Below, one piece after another: positions 1 through 6,508 of a DNA stretch of 15,892 bases. Made by a program: the position numbers and the translations under genes. Source of the DNA: an uncultured Mesocricetibacter sp. (GTDB taxonomy: Bacteria; Pseudomonadota; Gammaproteobacteria; Enterobacterales; Pasteurellaceae); contig CAJPST010000026.1 of assembly GCA_905373425.1 (NCBI GenBank), positions 1 through 15,892 on the forward strand. Direction: 5' to 3'. The notes under the pieces were generated by a model. That model was not told where the DNA came from and made no database searches. It saw only the letters and a list, made by a program, of their open reading frames with translations. The first letter of the stretch is position 1, and the number at the start of each line of letters is the position of its first letter.

Positions 1-46
1 ATATTAGTTTACCCCTGCCAATCGTATGATTGCAAGTTGAAAAAAG

Positions 47-91
47 GCAAAAAAACAACCGCACTTTAAGCTTCTTCCCTAAAGTGCGGTC
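47..91 (-). terminator. Intrinsic terminator built from two inverted uptake signals, after the PTS permease
   Basis: Two DNA uptake-signal cores face each other: ACCGCACTTT at 58-67 and AAAGTGCGGT at 81-90, a perfect 10-bp stem with a 13-nt loop. Read on the minus strand, the stem is followed by seven consecutive T (positions 55-49). It lies about 33 bp past the stop of the EIIC gene, so it should end the fucosidase-EIIC transcript. The plus-strand read also has a short T run (93-98), so it could work in both directions. Confidence 0.75.
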
Positions 92-123
92 AATTTTTGA
101 GCTAATTTCTTATTAATAAATTA

Positions 124-1470
124 TTATTGCGCGGCACTTCTGGCTCTTTCTTCCATCAGACGCTCTTGTTCTAGGGTTTCGGCATCTTTAGATTGCTCTT
201 TTTCTACACAGATTCGTTCATACATTTTGAAAAACGGATAATAAATGATAATGTCGAGAATAATTAGGCTTACGCTTAAAACAGGAGCCCAAATATCACC
301 GGCCGAAACCAAATACGCACCTATCGGTGCCGGAGTTGTCCAAGGAGCCATTAAATAGATACGGTGAATTAAATTAAAATCTAGTAATAAATAAGCAATA
401 ATAGCGTTTGCCATTGGCGCAAAAATTAATGGGATAAAGAATAGCGGATTCACCACCATCGGAACACCATATACAATCGGTTCGCCTATAGAGAAAAAGG
501 ATGGAACCAAACCAATTTTTCCGATAGAACGTAGATGAGCGGATTTACTGCGTACCAGCAAAAATGCTAAGGCTATAACCCCACCAGAGGTACCATGTAC
601 AATATAAAAATCCCAAAATGAGTTAGTGATAATATATGGTAATGGCTCGCCTGCTTGAAACGCCGCTAAGTTGGCAGCCATATTTTGCAATAAAAACGGA
701 GTCCACAGTTGCATCAATACTAACGAACCGTTGATGCCTAAAAACCATAACAAATGGGTCGCGAAAACAAACAAGCAAATCGCACCTAAAGAATCACTTA
801 CTTTGATCAGTGGCGCCATAAAATCCATGATTAATTGCGGAATGCTGGAACCTGTGGAATGTTCTATCCATAGCGTAAAAGGGTACAGGGTCAATAACAC
901 GGCAAGAATCGGGATAACAATATTTAATGATTCAGCCACAGCATTGGGTACTTCTTTTGGTAAGCGGATACGGATTTTTAAGAACTCTAATAAACGAGTT
1001 AATTCTACGGTGTAAATTGCAATGAAGATCGCAGAAAATAGTCCGATTCCACCAAAAAATTTAATATCCATTGCACCGTCTTTAACCGGAGCAGCAACCA
1101 ATAAAAAAGTCATCACTGACAGAAAAGCTGCCGGTAGTGGTTCACGTTTATAGGCTTTTGCTAAATTATAGGCAATACTTGCAGAGGTAAATAATGAAAT
1201 GGCATTAAAAGACATTTGGAAAAAACTCCAGCCATAGCCACTTGCCCAATGTGCAAAAGACCATCATGCTTGACCGAAAGAATTTTGGGTGTTTTCGTCA
1301 AACGGTGGAATTAGCAAAATCATAATAAAGCTACCAACGATAAGAAACGGTAGCACGACAATAAAACCGTCCCGAATGGCGGAAATATGCGGTTGATTTT
1401 CCATCCGTTTTGCCACCGGAGCAACGTGGGCATTCATAAAATCAATAAAACGGCTTGATACTGTAGTCAT
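124..1470 (-). pseudogene. PTS sugar permease EIIC, lactose/cellobiose (celB/chbC/licC-like) family, interrupted by one in-frame TGA
   Basis: The gene would encode a 448-residue EIIC, the membrane channel of a phosphotransferase system that imports and phosphorylates a sugar. That is the normal length for the lac/cellobiose EIIC family. The N-terminal part (residues 1-68, with RDGFIVVLPFLIVGSF) matches the first cytoplasmic and membrane segment. The rest (PNAVAESL, NSFWDFYIVHGTSGG, FFSIGEPIVYGVPMVVNP) carries the family's substrate-binding and re-entrant loop motifs including the conserved GEP. The two parts are in the same frame, separated only by a TGA at 1264-1266 (codon 69) and 16 further sense codons before the next ATG (1215). 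The residues before the stop (SFGQA) and after it (WSFAHW) match a Trp-rich family region (FGxxW in relatives), so the TGA probably replaces TGG. The start is 2 nt past the fucosidase stop, with a strong GGAGG overlapping that gene's end, which implies translational coupling. No EIIA or EIIB gene is visible here. It is called a pseudogene unless the TGA is read through. Confidence 0.82.
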
Positions 1471-1472
1471 AA

Positions 1473-2798
1473 TTATGCCTCCGCATTTGCAATTTTAAAC
1501 CCTAATACGTACCAATCAGGTTGATAATTTTCAATATGCAATACCCGACCTTGTGGTGTATTTTCAACCCAAAAACTTAATTCAGGATGTAATGCTTCCA
1601 ATTCACCGTAAATATTCAACGGCAAACTATTTTTCCCGCTTTGTAAACCGTCAACAAACAGATATAAATCTGACCGCACTTTTGTATAAGATAAGGTCAG
1701 TTCGCCTATTTTTTCCGTTGGATAACGACTACATCTGGAATAATAGATTCCTTCGCCGTTAACTGCGAGCCATTCTCCCAGTGCAATTAAACGCTCTGCC
1801 TGACCTTCCGGAATAGTGCCATCTGCCCGAGGTCCTACATTTAACAGTAAGTTTCCGTTATTGGCGACAATTTCGACTAACATGGAAACTAGGTTTTTAA
1901 CTGAAATTAGGCTGTCATCACTTTCATTTTGGTTATACCCGAAAGATAACCCTAGGCCTCGGCACATTTCCCATTTTTGCTCACGGGAAACCTCCCCGTG
2001 TTTGTATTCTTTATGTTTAAAATCACCCCATAAATCGTTCCAACGATTGTCAACAACACCTTCTTCAACTTGATTGTAATAGTAGGCAAATAAGCTCGGT
2101 AGCATATGTTCGCCCTGTGTCGGCCAACCGATATCATTCCATAATACGGAAGGTTGATAGAGGTCGATCAATTCTTTGTAATGATTGTAGGCATAATCGG
2201 CATAAGCATAAGTCGGGCAGGCATTTGACATATTTTGGCTTTCAGTGAATATCGGCATATTGGAAAACGTCCAATCAATAACACCGGAGTAATATGCTCC
2301 CATTTTTAACCCTTGAGCTCTAACTGCTTCGGTTAATTCCCCCATAATATCGCGTTTCGGCCCGTAATTCAGGCAGTGATAATCGGTATATCGGCTTGGG
2401 AAAAGACAAAAACCATCGTGATGTTTAGTGGTTAATACGACATATTTTGCTCCGGCTCGTTTAAACAGATTCCCCCATTCTGCAGGCTGCCATTTTTCTG
2501 CTTTCCACATTGGTAGAAAATCACGATAAGCAAAATCTTTACCGTAGGTTTTTATATGATGCTCGTAAGTCGGGCCTTGTTTGACATTAATTGAATTAAA
2601 ATACCACTCGGCATAAGGATTGTTGCAGAACCACTGTTCGTCAATATCAACTTCGCCTAATTCCCAAGTTAGCGGTGCATAAGCGGGAAAAGAATAAATT
2701 CCCCAATGGATAAAAATACCAAATTTGTAATCATCAAACCAATCAGGTAAGGAGTGGGTTTTGACGGATTCCCAAGTTGCAGCATATTGTTTTTTCAT
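1473..2798 (-). CDS. Alpha-L-fucosidase, glycoside hydrolase family 29, cytoplasmic
   Basis: This 441-residue enzyme hydrolyses terminal alpha-linked L-fucose with retention of configuration. It closely resembles the Thermotoga maritima GH29 enzyme. The early FGIFIHWGIYS motif (26-36) and the KHHDGFCLF motif (125-133) line the active site. The nucleophile is Asp222 in LWNDIGWP and the likely acid/base is Glu264 in DFKHKEY, both at the positions known for the Thermotoga protein. The barrel ends with GNLLLNVGPRADGTIP (315-330), and a short beta-sandwich-like C-terminus follows. There is no signal peptide, so it should act on sugars already imported. It is the first gene of an operon with the PTS permease downstream, suggesting hydrolysis of an imported, probably phosphorylated, fucosylated di- or oligosaccharide; that substrate is inferred. 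The start is supported by AAGGAA 7 nt upstream. A CRP site lies about 140 bp upstream of the start. An uptake signal (1673-1681) is read through as Lys-Val-Arg-Ser. Confidence 0.93.
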   Translation of the reverse strand: MKKQYAATWESVKTHSLPDWFDDYKFGIFIHWGIYSFPAYAPLTWELGEVDIDEQWFCNNPYAEWYFNSINVKQGPTYEHHIKTYGKDFAYRDFLPMWKAEKWQPAEWGNLFKRAGAKYVVLTTKHHDGFCLFPSRYTDYHCLNYGPKRDIMGELTEAVRAQGLKMGAYYSGVIDWTFSNMPIFTESQNMSNACPTYAYADYAYNHYKELIDLYQPSVLWNDIGWPTQGEHMLPSLFAYYYNQVEEGVVDNRWNDLWGDFKHKEYKHGEVSREQKWEMCRGLGLSFGYNQNESDDSLISVKNLVSMLVEIVANNGNLLLNVGPRADGTIPEGQAERLIALGEWLAVNGEGIYYSRCSRYPTEKIGELTLSYTKVRSDLYLFVDGLQSGKNSLPLNIYGELEALHPELSFWVENTPQGRVLHIENYQPDWYVLGFKIANAEA

Positions 2799-2936
2799 CA
2801 GGTATTCCTTATATTAAATCGCATGACAATCAATACATCTTTGATGGTTTCCGAAGTAACTGCTGTCGTCTACCTGAAATGATTCTTTCATAATCTGCGA
2901 AAGTTAAATAGAAATTCTATTTTTTCATGCCGTATT

Positions 2937-2952
2937 TGTGATGGTGATCACA
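2937..2952 (-). promoter_or_regulatory. CRP-cAMP binding site of the fucosidase-PTS operon
   Basis: The sequence is TGTGA-TGGTGA-TCACA, with both half-sites perfect for the enterobacterial and Haemophilus CRP consensus. The flanks (ATT before, TTA after) also fit the extended palindrome. It lies 139-154 bp upstream of the fucosidase start and is the only site of this quality that I noticed in the window. It implies activation of the operon when preferred PTS sugars are absent, which suits a gene pair for an alternative sugar. Confidence 0.85.
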
Positions 2953-2980
2953 TTAACCGCTGTTCTTACATAAAAAATAA

Positions 2981-3016
2981 TGCCCGATATATGTCTATTT
3001 TTTCATAAATCGGGCA
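2981..3016 (-). terminator. Hairpin between the secB terminator and the CRP site, terminator-like on the minus strand
   Basis: The arms 2981-2993 (TGCCCGATATATG) and 3004-3016 (CATAAATCGGGCA) pair over 13 bp with one mismatch and a 10-nt loop. On the minus strand the stem is followed by TTATTTTTT, so it could be a second stop for transcripts leaking past secB, insulating the CRP-controlled operon. An alternative is a protein-binding palindrome acting with CRP, since its edge is only 29 bp from the CRP site. Confidence 0.5.
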
Positions 3017-3118
3017 TGACAGTTTTTATTGGGAGTAAGGCAAAAGTAAGCAAAAAAACGACCGCACTTTAGAGGCCTAACACCATAAGTTGCTAGCTAA
3101 AATTTGCGGAATACACAT

Positions 3119-3147
3119 AAAAAAATAGGCATCTAAAAAGATGCCTA
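3119..3147 (-). terminator. Intrinsic terminator of the yibN-secB operon
   Basis: TAGGCATCT (3126-3134) and AGATGCCTA (3139-3147) form a perfect 9-bp stem with a 4-nt loop. On the minus strand it is followed by seven T (3125-3119). It begins 17 bp past the secB stop. Confidence 0.85.
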
Positions 3148-3164
3148 ATAAATTTATTTTACGA

Positions 3165-3689
3165 TTAATGCTGAGTTTCGCTTTGCGTTTCCTGCTCGGC
3201 ATTTTCTTGTTCTTGACGCTCCAAATATTGCATAAACAACGCATCAAAGTTGACCGGCGATAAATTCAATGCCGGGAATGTGCCGCGGTTAACCAGGTTA
3301 GACACTAGTTCACGCGCATAAGGGAACAGCATATTCGGGCATTGCGAAGTCAAACAATGCGCCATTTGCATATCTTCCAAACCGCTGATAGTGAACACGC
3401 CCGCTTGTTGTACTTCGCAAATAAAAGCAACATCACCACTGTCTTCTAATGTGGTTTCAACGGAAATATTCAATGTTACTTCATATAAGTCATCAGCTAA
3501 TTGTTTAGCTTGAGTACTTAAATCAAATTTCAGATTTGGTTTCCATTCTTGGTTAAAAATATGTGGTAAATTCGGTGCTTCAAAAGACACGTCTTTCACA
3601 TAAATGCGTTGAATTTGTAATACCGCTTGTGTTTGTTGTTCTTCTGTTGCTTCCGCTGTTGCGGCTACATCTTTGTTTTCTTCTGTCAT
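3165..3689 (-). CDS. secB: Protein-export chaperone SecB
   Basis: SecB is the cytoplasmic homotetrameric chaperone that keeps preproteins unfolded and hands them to SecA. The 174-residue product has the diagnostic stretches QIQRIYVKDVSFEAPNLPH (26-44), FICEVQQAGVFTI and QCPNMLFPYARE, then RGTFPALNLSPVNFDALF near the C-terminus. All are almost identical to E. coli SecB. Compared with E. coli (155 residues) it has about 14 extra N-terminal residues, acidic and Ala/Thr-rich, and a Gln/Glu-rich tail. The start has AAGGAT 8 nt upstream. It is the second gene of an operon, 33 bp after the rhodanese gene. The E. coli order is similar (yibN-grxC-secB), but grxC is absent here. The stop is followed by a strong intrinsic terminator. 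Confidence 0.97.
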   Translation of the reverse strand: MTEENKDVAATAEATEEQQTQAVLQIQRIYVKDVSFEAPNLPHIFNQEWKPNLKFDLSTQAKQLADDLYEVTLNISVETTLEDSGDVAFICEVQQAGVFTISGLEDMQMAHCLTSQCPNMLFPYARELVSNLVNRGTFPALNLSPVNFDALFMQYLERQEQENAEQETQSETQH

Positions 3690-3722
3690 CGAAATAATCC
3701 TTAAATGTTTGTTTCGTTTAAA

Positions 3723-4160
3723 TTATTTAACCAAAGGCAGGTTTGCCGCATTCCAGCCTGCAATGCCTTCCCTTAAACTGTACACGCGGCTAAAGCCTTG
3801 TTTTGCCAGAATTTCGGCTGAGAAACGTGAGCTAAGACCGGTCGCACAGGTTAAAATTACCGGCACCTCTTTATGCTGTTCTAACTTGCCGAGATTATGA
3901 TTTTTAATATCAGTCGGCACGAATTGCTGGCTGTTGATGATATGCCCGCGTTTGAATTCGTCAATGCTGCGCAAATCAATCACTACCGCGTCTTCGTTGT
4001 TCATCAGACGCACCGCTTCGGCATTTTCTATCACTTTAACCTTACTGGTTGCTTCTTTAATAAAAGTGTAAATCGTGGCAACAAACACTCCAATCCAACC
4101 GGCGACCATCAAGGTATGATTTTTGGCAAATTGGATTGCCATCGGCATAAATTCTTCCAT
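3723..4160 (-). CDS. yibN: Membrane-anchored rhodanese-like protein, YibN family
   Basis: The 145-residue protein has one N-terminal membrane segment (about residues 15-33, MVAGWIGVFVATIYTFI) and then a single rhodanese domain facing the cytoplasm. The domain shows EAVRLMNNEDAVVIDLRS and the active-site loop CATGLSSR, with the sulfur-carrying Cys at residue 105. E. coli YibN appears to lack that Cys loop, so this copy may be an active sulfurtransferase. The C-terminal EGIAGWNAANLPLV is the family's usual ending. Its physiological partner is unknown. Gene order next to secB is conserved with enterobacteria. Expression is likely driven by the promoter at 4200-4228, with GAGAAG just ahead of the ATG. 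Confidence 0.9.
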   Translation of the reverse strand: MEEFMPMAIQFAKNHTLMVAGWIGVFVATIYTFIKEATSKVKVIENAEAVRLMNNEDAVVIDLRSIDEFKRGHIINSQQFVPTDIKNHNLGKLEQHKEVPVILTCATGLSSRFSAEILAKQGFSRVYSLREGIAGWNAANLPLVK

Positions 4161-4199
4161 TTTCTTCTCAAAATAAAACGGTTGTAAAAACGAGTGCTA

Positions 4200-4228
4200 A
4201 GTATAACCGCACTTTGTTGATCTTTCAA
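4200..4228 (-). promoter_or_regulatory. Sigma-70 promoter of yibN-secB, with an uptake signal in the spacer
   Basis: On the minus strand there is TTGAAA (4228-4223), a 17-nt spacer and TATACT (4205-4200), each hexamer one mismatch from consensus. The spacer contains a full uptake-signal core (4206-4214) abutting the -10. The predicted start of transcription is near 4193, about 33 nt before the yibN ATG. Confidence 0.7.
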
Positions 4229-4247
4229 AGAAACTATTACACTTTTA

Positions 4248-4289
4248 TTGATCTATATTATGGCGATAATGGCTATTTGTTGGTATATT
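4248..4289 (+). promoter_or_regulatory. Predicted FNR-activated promoter of dcuB
   Basis: TTGAT-CTAT-ATTAT (4248-4261) matches 8 of 10 specified bases of the FNR box. The extended -10 TGGTATATT has its hexamer at 4284-4289. A transcription start at about 4296 places the FNR box centre at exactly -41.5, the class II activator position, and no good -35 is present, as expected. E. coli dcuB is a known FNR-activated gene. The FNR box itself is imperfect, so the call rests mainly on spacing and context. Confidence 0.55.
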
Positions 4290-4310
4290 AGCCCAGATTT
4301 CAGAGGTCAC

Positions 4311-4344
4311 ACAATGATTTGCGTTTTGCTTATGAAATCATTGT
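4311..4344. repeat. Perfect 10-bp inverted repeat in the dcuB leader
   Basis: ACAATGATTT (4311-4320) is exactly repeated in reverse complement as AAATCATTGT (4335-4344), separated by 14 nt. The arm centres are 24 bp apart. It lies just after the predicted dcuB transcription start and before an uptake signal (4369-4377). It could be an operator or an mRNA hairpin. There is no T run directly after it, so it is not an intrinsic terminator. Confidence 0.6.
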
Positions 4345-4423
4345 CAAAAAAGGAAAAAACGATGCAAAAAGTGCGGTCGTTTTTTTTCGAGTTTTATCAG
4401 AAATAAATAAATCAGGAGTTATT

Positions 4424-5746
4424 ATGTCCTTCGAGTTTTTATATCAGTTCGCCATTGTACTGGTGTGTATCCTGATCGGTGCGCGCGTCGGCGGTATCGG
4501 TTTAGGGGTATTCGGCGGTTTAGGCTTGGCGATTCTCTCTTTCGTTTGCGGTTTAAAACCTGCGGGTTTACCGATTGACGTAATGTTTATGATTATGGCG
4601 GTGGTTGCGGCGGCATCTTCTATGCAAGCAGCAGGCGGTTTGGATTATATGATCAAAATCGCTACCAATATCCTGCGTCGTAATCCTAAATATATCACTT
4701 TTATGGCACCGGCCGTTACTTGGTTATTTACTTTTCTAGCCGGAACCGGGCACGTTGCTTATTCCGTATTACCGGTTATTGCTGAAGTGTCGCGCCACAA
4801 CGGCGTACGCCCTGAACGTCCGCTTTCTATGGCGGTTATCGCTTCCCAGTTTGCGATTGTTGCCAGCCCGATTGCAGCGGCAGTAGTTTCAGTTGCGGCA
4901 TTTCTTGAGCCTAAAGGCTTCAATTTAGGCAACATTTTAATGGTTACTATTCCTGCCACAGTTTTAGGTATCGGTTTGGCTTGTGTGTTTGTCAATAAAA
5001 TGGGTAAAGAACTGAAAGATGATCCGGAATATCAACGCCGTTTACAAGATCCGGAATACGTGAAAGACAATAACGCAAATACTGGCCCTACTGAAATAAA
5101 ACTCAAACCGACGGCAAAAATGTCAGTTGGATTGTTCTTATTCGGCGCGGTATTGGTTGTATTAATGGGTGCAGTTCCTAGTTTACGTCCTACGTTTGAC
5201 GGCAAACCGATGGGAATGGCGCATACCATTGAAATCGTTATGTTGAGTGTTGGTGCATTAATCATTCTGTTTTGTAAACCGAACGGTGATGAAATTACTA
5301 AAGGCTCCGTATTCCATGCCGGTATGCGTGCGGTTATCGCTATTTTTGGTATTGCGTGGTTAGGCGACACCTTAATGCAAGCACACATGACAGAAGTGAA
5401 AGACATGGTGAAAGGCTTGGTAGAAACCGCACCTTGGACGTTTGCTTTTGCTCTTTTCATACTTTCCGTATTAGTGAATAGCCAAGGAGCAACCGTAGCG
5501 ACCTTGTTCCCAGTCGGTATTGCATTAGGTATTGAACCTGCGGTATTAATTGGGGTATTTGTGGCGGTTAACGGTTACTTCTTCGTACCGAACTACGGCC
5601 CGATCATTGCTTCTATCGACTTTGATACCACGGGAACTACAAAAATCGGTAAATACATTTTCAACCACAGCTTTATGATACCGGGGCTGTTGAGCATGCT
5701 CTTCTGTATTATTATCGGGCTGGTTTTAGCTAATATATTGCTGTAA
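4424..5746 (+). CDS. dcuB: Anaerobic C4-dicarboxylate transporter, DcuA/DcuB family
   Basis: This 440-residue inner-membrane carrier exchanges external fumarate, malate or aspartate for succinate during anaerobic fumarate respiration. Hallmarks are the N-terminal GARVGGIGLGVFGGLGLA, then MQAAGGLDYMIKIA, LLRRNPKY-like ILRRNPKYITFMAP, the AGTGHVAYSVLPVIAEV segment, RPERPLSMAVIASQ, and C-terminally DTTGTTKIGKYIFNHSFMIPG. The AGTGHV and HNGVRPERP segments and the GALIIL...AHMTEVK region resemble DcuB more than DcuA. The frame is open for 35 codons further upstream, but that stretch contains an uptake signal and poly-T and lacks a ribosome site. The ATG at 4424 has AGGAG 5 nt upstream and gives the family's usual N-terminus. 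It is a single-gene unit between a predicted FNR promoter and an intrinsic terminator. Confidence 0.93.
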   Translation: MSFEFLYQFAIVLVCILIGARVGGIGLGVFGGLGLAILSFVCGLKPAGLPIDVMFMIMAVVAAASSMQAAGGLDYMIKIATNILRRNPKYITFMAPAVTWLFTFLAGTGHVAYSVLPVIAEVSRHNGVRPERPLSMAVIASQFAIVASPIAAAVVSVAAFLEPKGFNLGNILMVTIPATVLGIGLACVFVNKMGKELKDDPEYQRRLQDPEYVKDNNANTGPTEIKLKPTAKMSVGLFLFGAVLVVLMGAVPSLRPTFDGKPMGMAHTIEIVMLSVGALIILFCKPNGDEITKGSVFHAGMRAVIAIFGIAWLGDTLMQAHMTEVKDMVKGLVETAPWTFAFALFILSVLVNSQGATVATLFPVGIALGIEPAVLIGVFVAVNGYFFVPNYGPIIASIDFDTTGTTKIGKYIFNHSFMIPGLLSMLFCIIIGLVLANILL

Positions 5747-5777
5747 ACGATCTATTAAACAAGAGTAGAAAGAAGTA

Positions 5778-5805
5778 AAGTGCGGTCGATTTAGACCGCA
5801 TTTTT
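5778..5805 (+). terminator. Intrinsic terminator of dcuB, containing an uptake signal
   Basis: TGCGGTC (5781-5787) and GACCGCA (5794-5800) form a 7-bp stem with a 6-nt loop, followed by TTTTTAT. The left arm is part of an uptake-signal core (5778-5786). A second, inverted core (5831-5839) lies on the nudJ side, so a larger alternative hairpin is possible for nudJ transcripts coming from the other direction. Confidence 0.8.
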
Positions 5806-5848
5806 ATTGGATAAAATGGCATTTTTTATTACCGCACTTTCACGTTAA

Positions 5849-6304
5849 TCAGGAAAAGGCACACAATAATTCCAACGGATAATATTCTCCGCGCAAATAA
5901 TCGTGGATGGATTGGATTACTAACGGACTGCGCGCACATTGCCCTTCCTGCCGGATAAATTCGTTAAATTCATCCAATGTTAGCCATAAACCTCGCGTAA
6001 TATCGGTATCCTGCGGCTTAGCTTCAACCCAATCCTCCAATTCGAGAGCAAAAGTAAAGCGTAAAAAATCCGTATTGGAACGTGGCGCATGCCATTGATA
6101 AATTTTCACTAAATGCTGCATTTGTGCATTAATTCCGGTTTCTTCCGCCAGTTCACGGCTAGCGCCTTGTAATAAGGTTTCGCCTTTTTCCAAATGCCCG
6201 GCCGGTTGGTTTAATGTGCGTTTCCCATGTTCAATTTCTTCTACAAATAAGAATTTTCCTTTGCAATGCACTACGCATGCCATTGTAATGTTGGGTTTAT
6301 GCAT
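5849..6304 (-). CDS. nudJ: Nudix phosphohydrolase NudJ (YmfB-like)
   Basis: The 151-residue protein belongs to the Nudix family. E. coli NudJ hydrolyses nucleoside tri- and diphosphates and the thiamin precursor HMP-PP. The Nudix box GX5EX7REUXEEXGU is complete: Gly36, Glu42, Arg50, Glu51, Glu54, Glu55, Gly57, which hold the catalytic metals. Flanking motifs KPNITMACVVH, LNQPAGHLE, QWHAPRSNTDFLRFTFA and RSPLV also match E. coli NudJ along its length. The gene ends with TGA, showing that TGA is used as a normal stop in this genome. No Shine-Dalgarno sequence is visible before the ATG. A promoter-like TTGTCA-17-TATAAA lies so close (-10 at 6312-6307) that the start codon would fall at or before the transcription start. 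In E. coli nudJ adjoins mnmA, but here it stands alone. Confidence 0.93.
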   Translation of the reverse strand: MHKPNITMACVVHCKGKFLFVEEIEHGKRTLNQPAGHLEKGETLLQGASRELAEETGINAQMQHLVKIYQWHAPRSNTDFLRFTFALELEDWVEAKPQDTDITRGLWLTLDEFNEFIRQEGQCARSPLVIQSIHDYLRGEYYPLELLCAFS

Positions 6305-6340
6305 AATTTATAAAAGCTCAAATTTAATCTGACAAATTAC

Positions 6341-6384
6341 AAAAGTGCGGTCAAAAAAACGATGATTTTTTCAACCGCACTTTT
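6341..6384 (-). terminator. Inverted uptake-signal hairpin between potD and nudJ
   Basis: AAAAGTGCGGT (6341-6351) and ACCGCACTTTT (6374-6384) are perfect 11-bp arms. The A-rich and T-rich runs inside the loop can extend the pairing. It lies between two minus-strand genes, about 125 bp past the potD stop, and is the likely end of potD transcripts. The T run is mostly inside the stem, so its efficiency is uncertain. Confidence 0.55.
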
Positions 6385-6508
6385 ACCGTTAAGGTTTACT
6401 TACACGCAAGACTCGGAAATGCATTCATTTCAAGTAATTGGAGTTCTGTAGTTTAATGAAAACTCTGTCTTTTTATCCTTGTAACGTAATAAATTTTGCG
6501 ATAGTAGC

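Larger units (their letters stand above)
2799..3164. other. Intergenic region between fucosidase and secB
   Basis: There is no gene in these 366 bases. They hold the untranslated leader and promoter of the fucosidase operon with its CRP site (2937-2952), a 13-bp hairpin (2981-3016), an isolated uptake signal (3061-3069) and the secB terminator (3119-3147). Possible -10 elements for the fucosidase operon on the minus strand are TAGAAT (2919-2914), TATTTA (2910-2905) and GATTAT (2895-2890). I cannot choose between them. The last would place CRP at -61.5, a classical class I position. Confidence 0.7.

Noticed and set aside
671..1015. 114-codon open frame on the plus strand inside the EIIC gene
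   Set aside because: It is the antisense shadow of a clear EIIC coding region, has no ribosome site and resembles no protein I know. The same applies to antisense frames inside dcuB (5032-5460 and 4759-4995) and the receptor gene.
1264..1266. Selenocysteine or genome-wide TGA recoding as explanation for the interrupted genes
   Set aside because: Relatives have Trp, not Cys, at these sites. No SECIS-like hairpin is apparent after either TGA, and nudJ and tetR use TGA as a real stop.
1264..1470. The 68-residue N-terminal EIIC piece as an independent small membrane protein
   Set aside because: Its sequence is the ordinary N-terminus of the EIIC family and the rest follows in the same frame.
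2799..3164. Mobile element or phage remnant next to the fucosidase operon
   Set aside because: No transposase, integrase, terminal repeats or target duplication are visible; the inverted repeats there are explained by a terminator, a hairpin and CRP.
4319..4423. 35-codon N-terminal extension of dcuB
   Set aside because: It encodes an uptake signal and poly-T sequence, lacks a ribosome site, and family members start at the position of ATG 4424, which has a good AGGAG.
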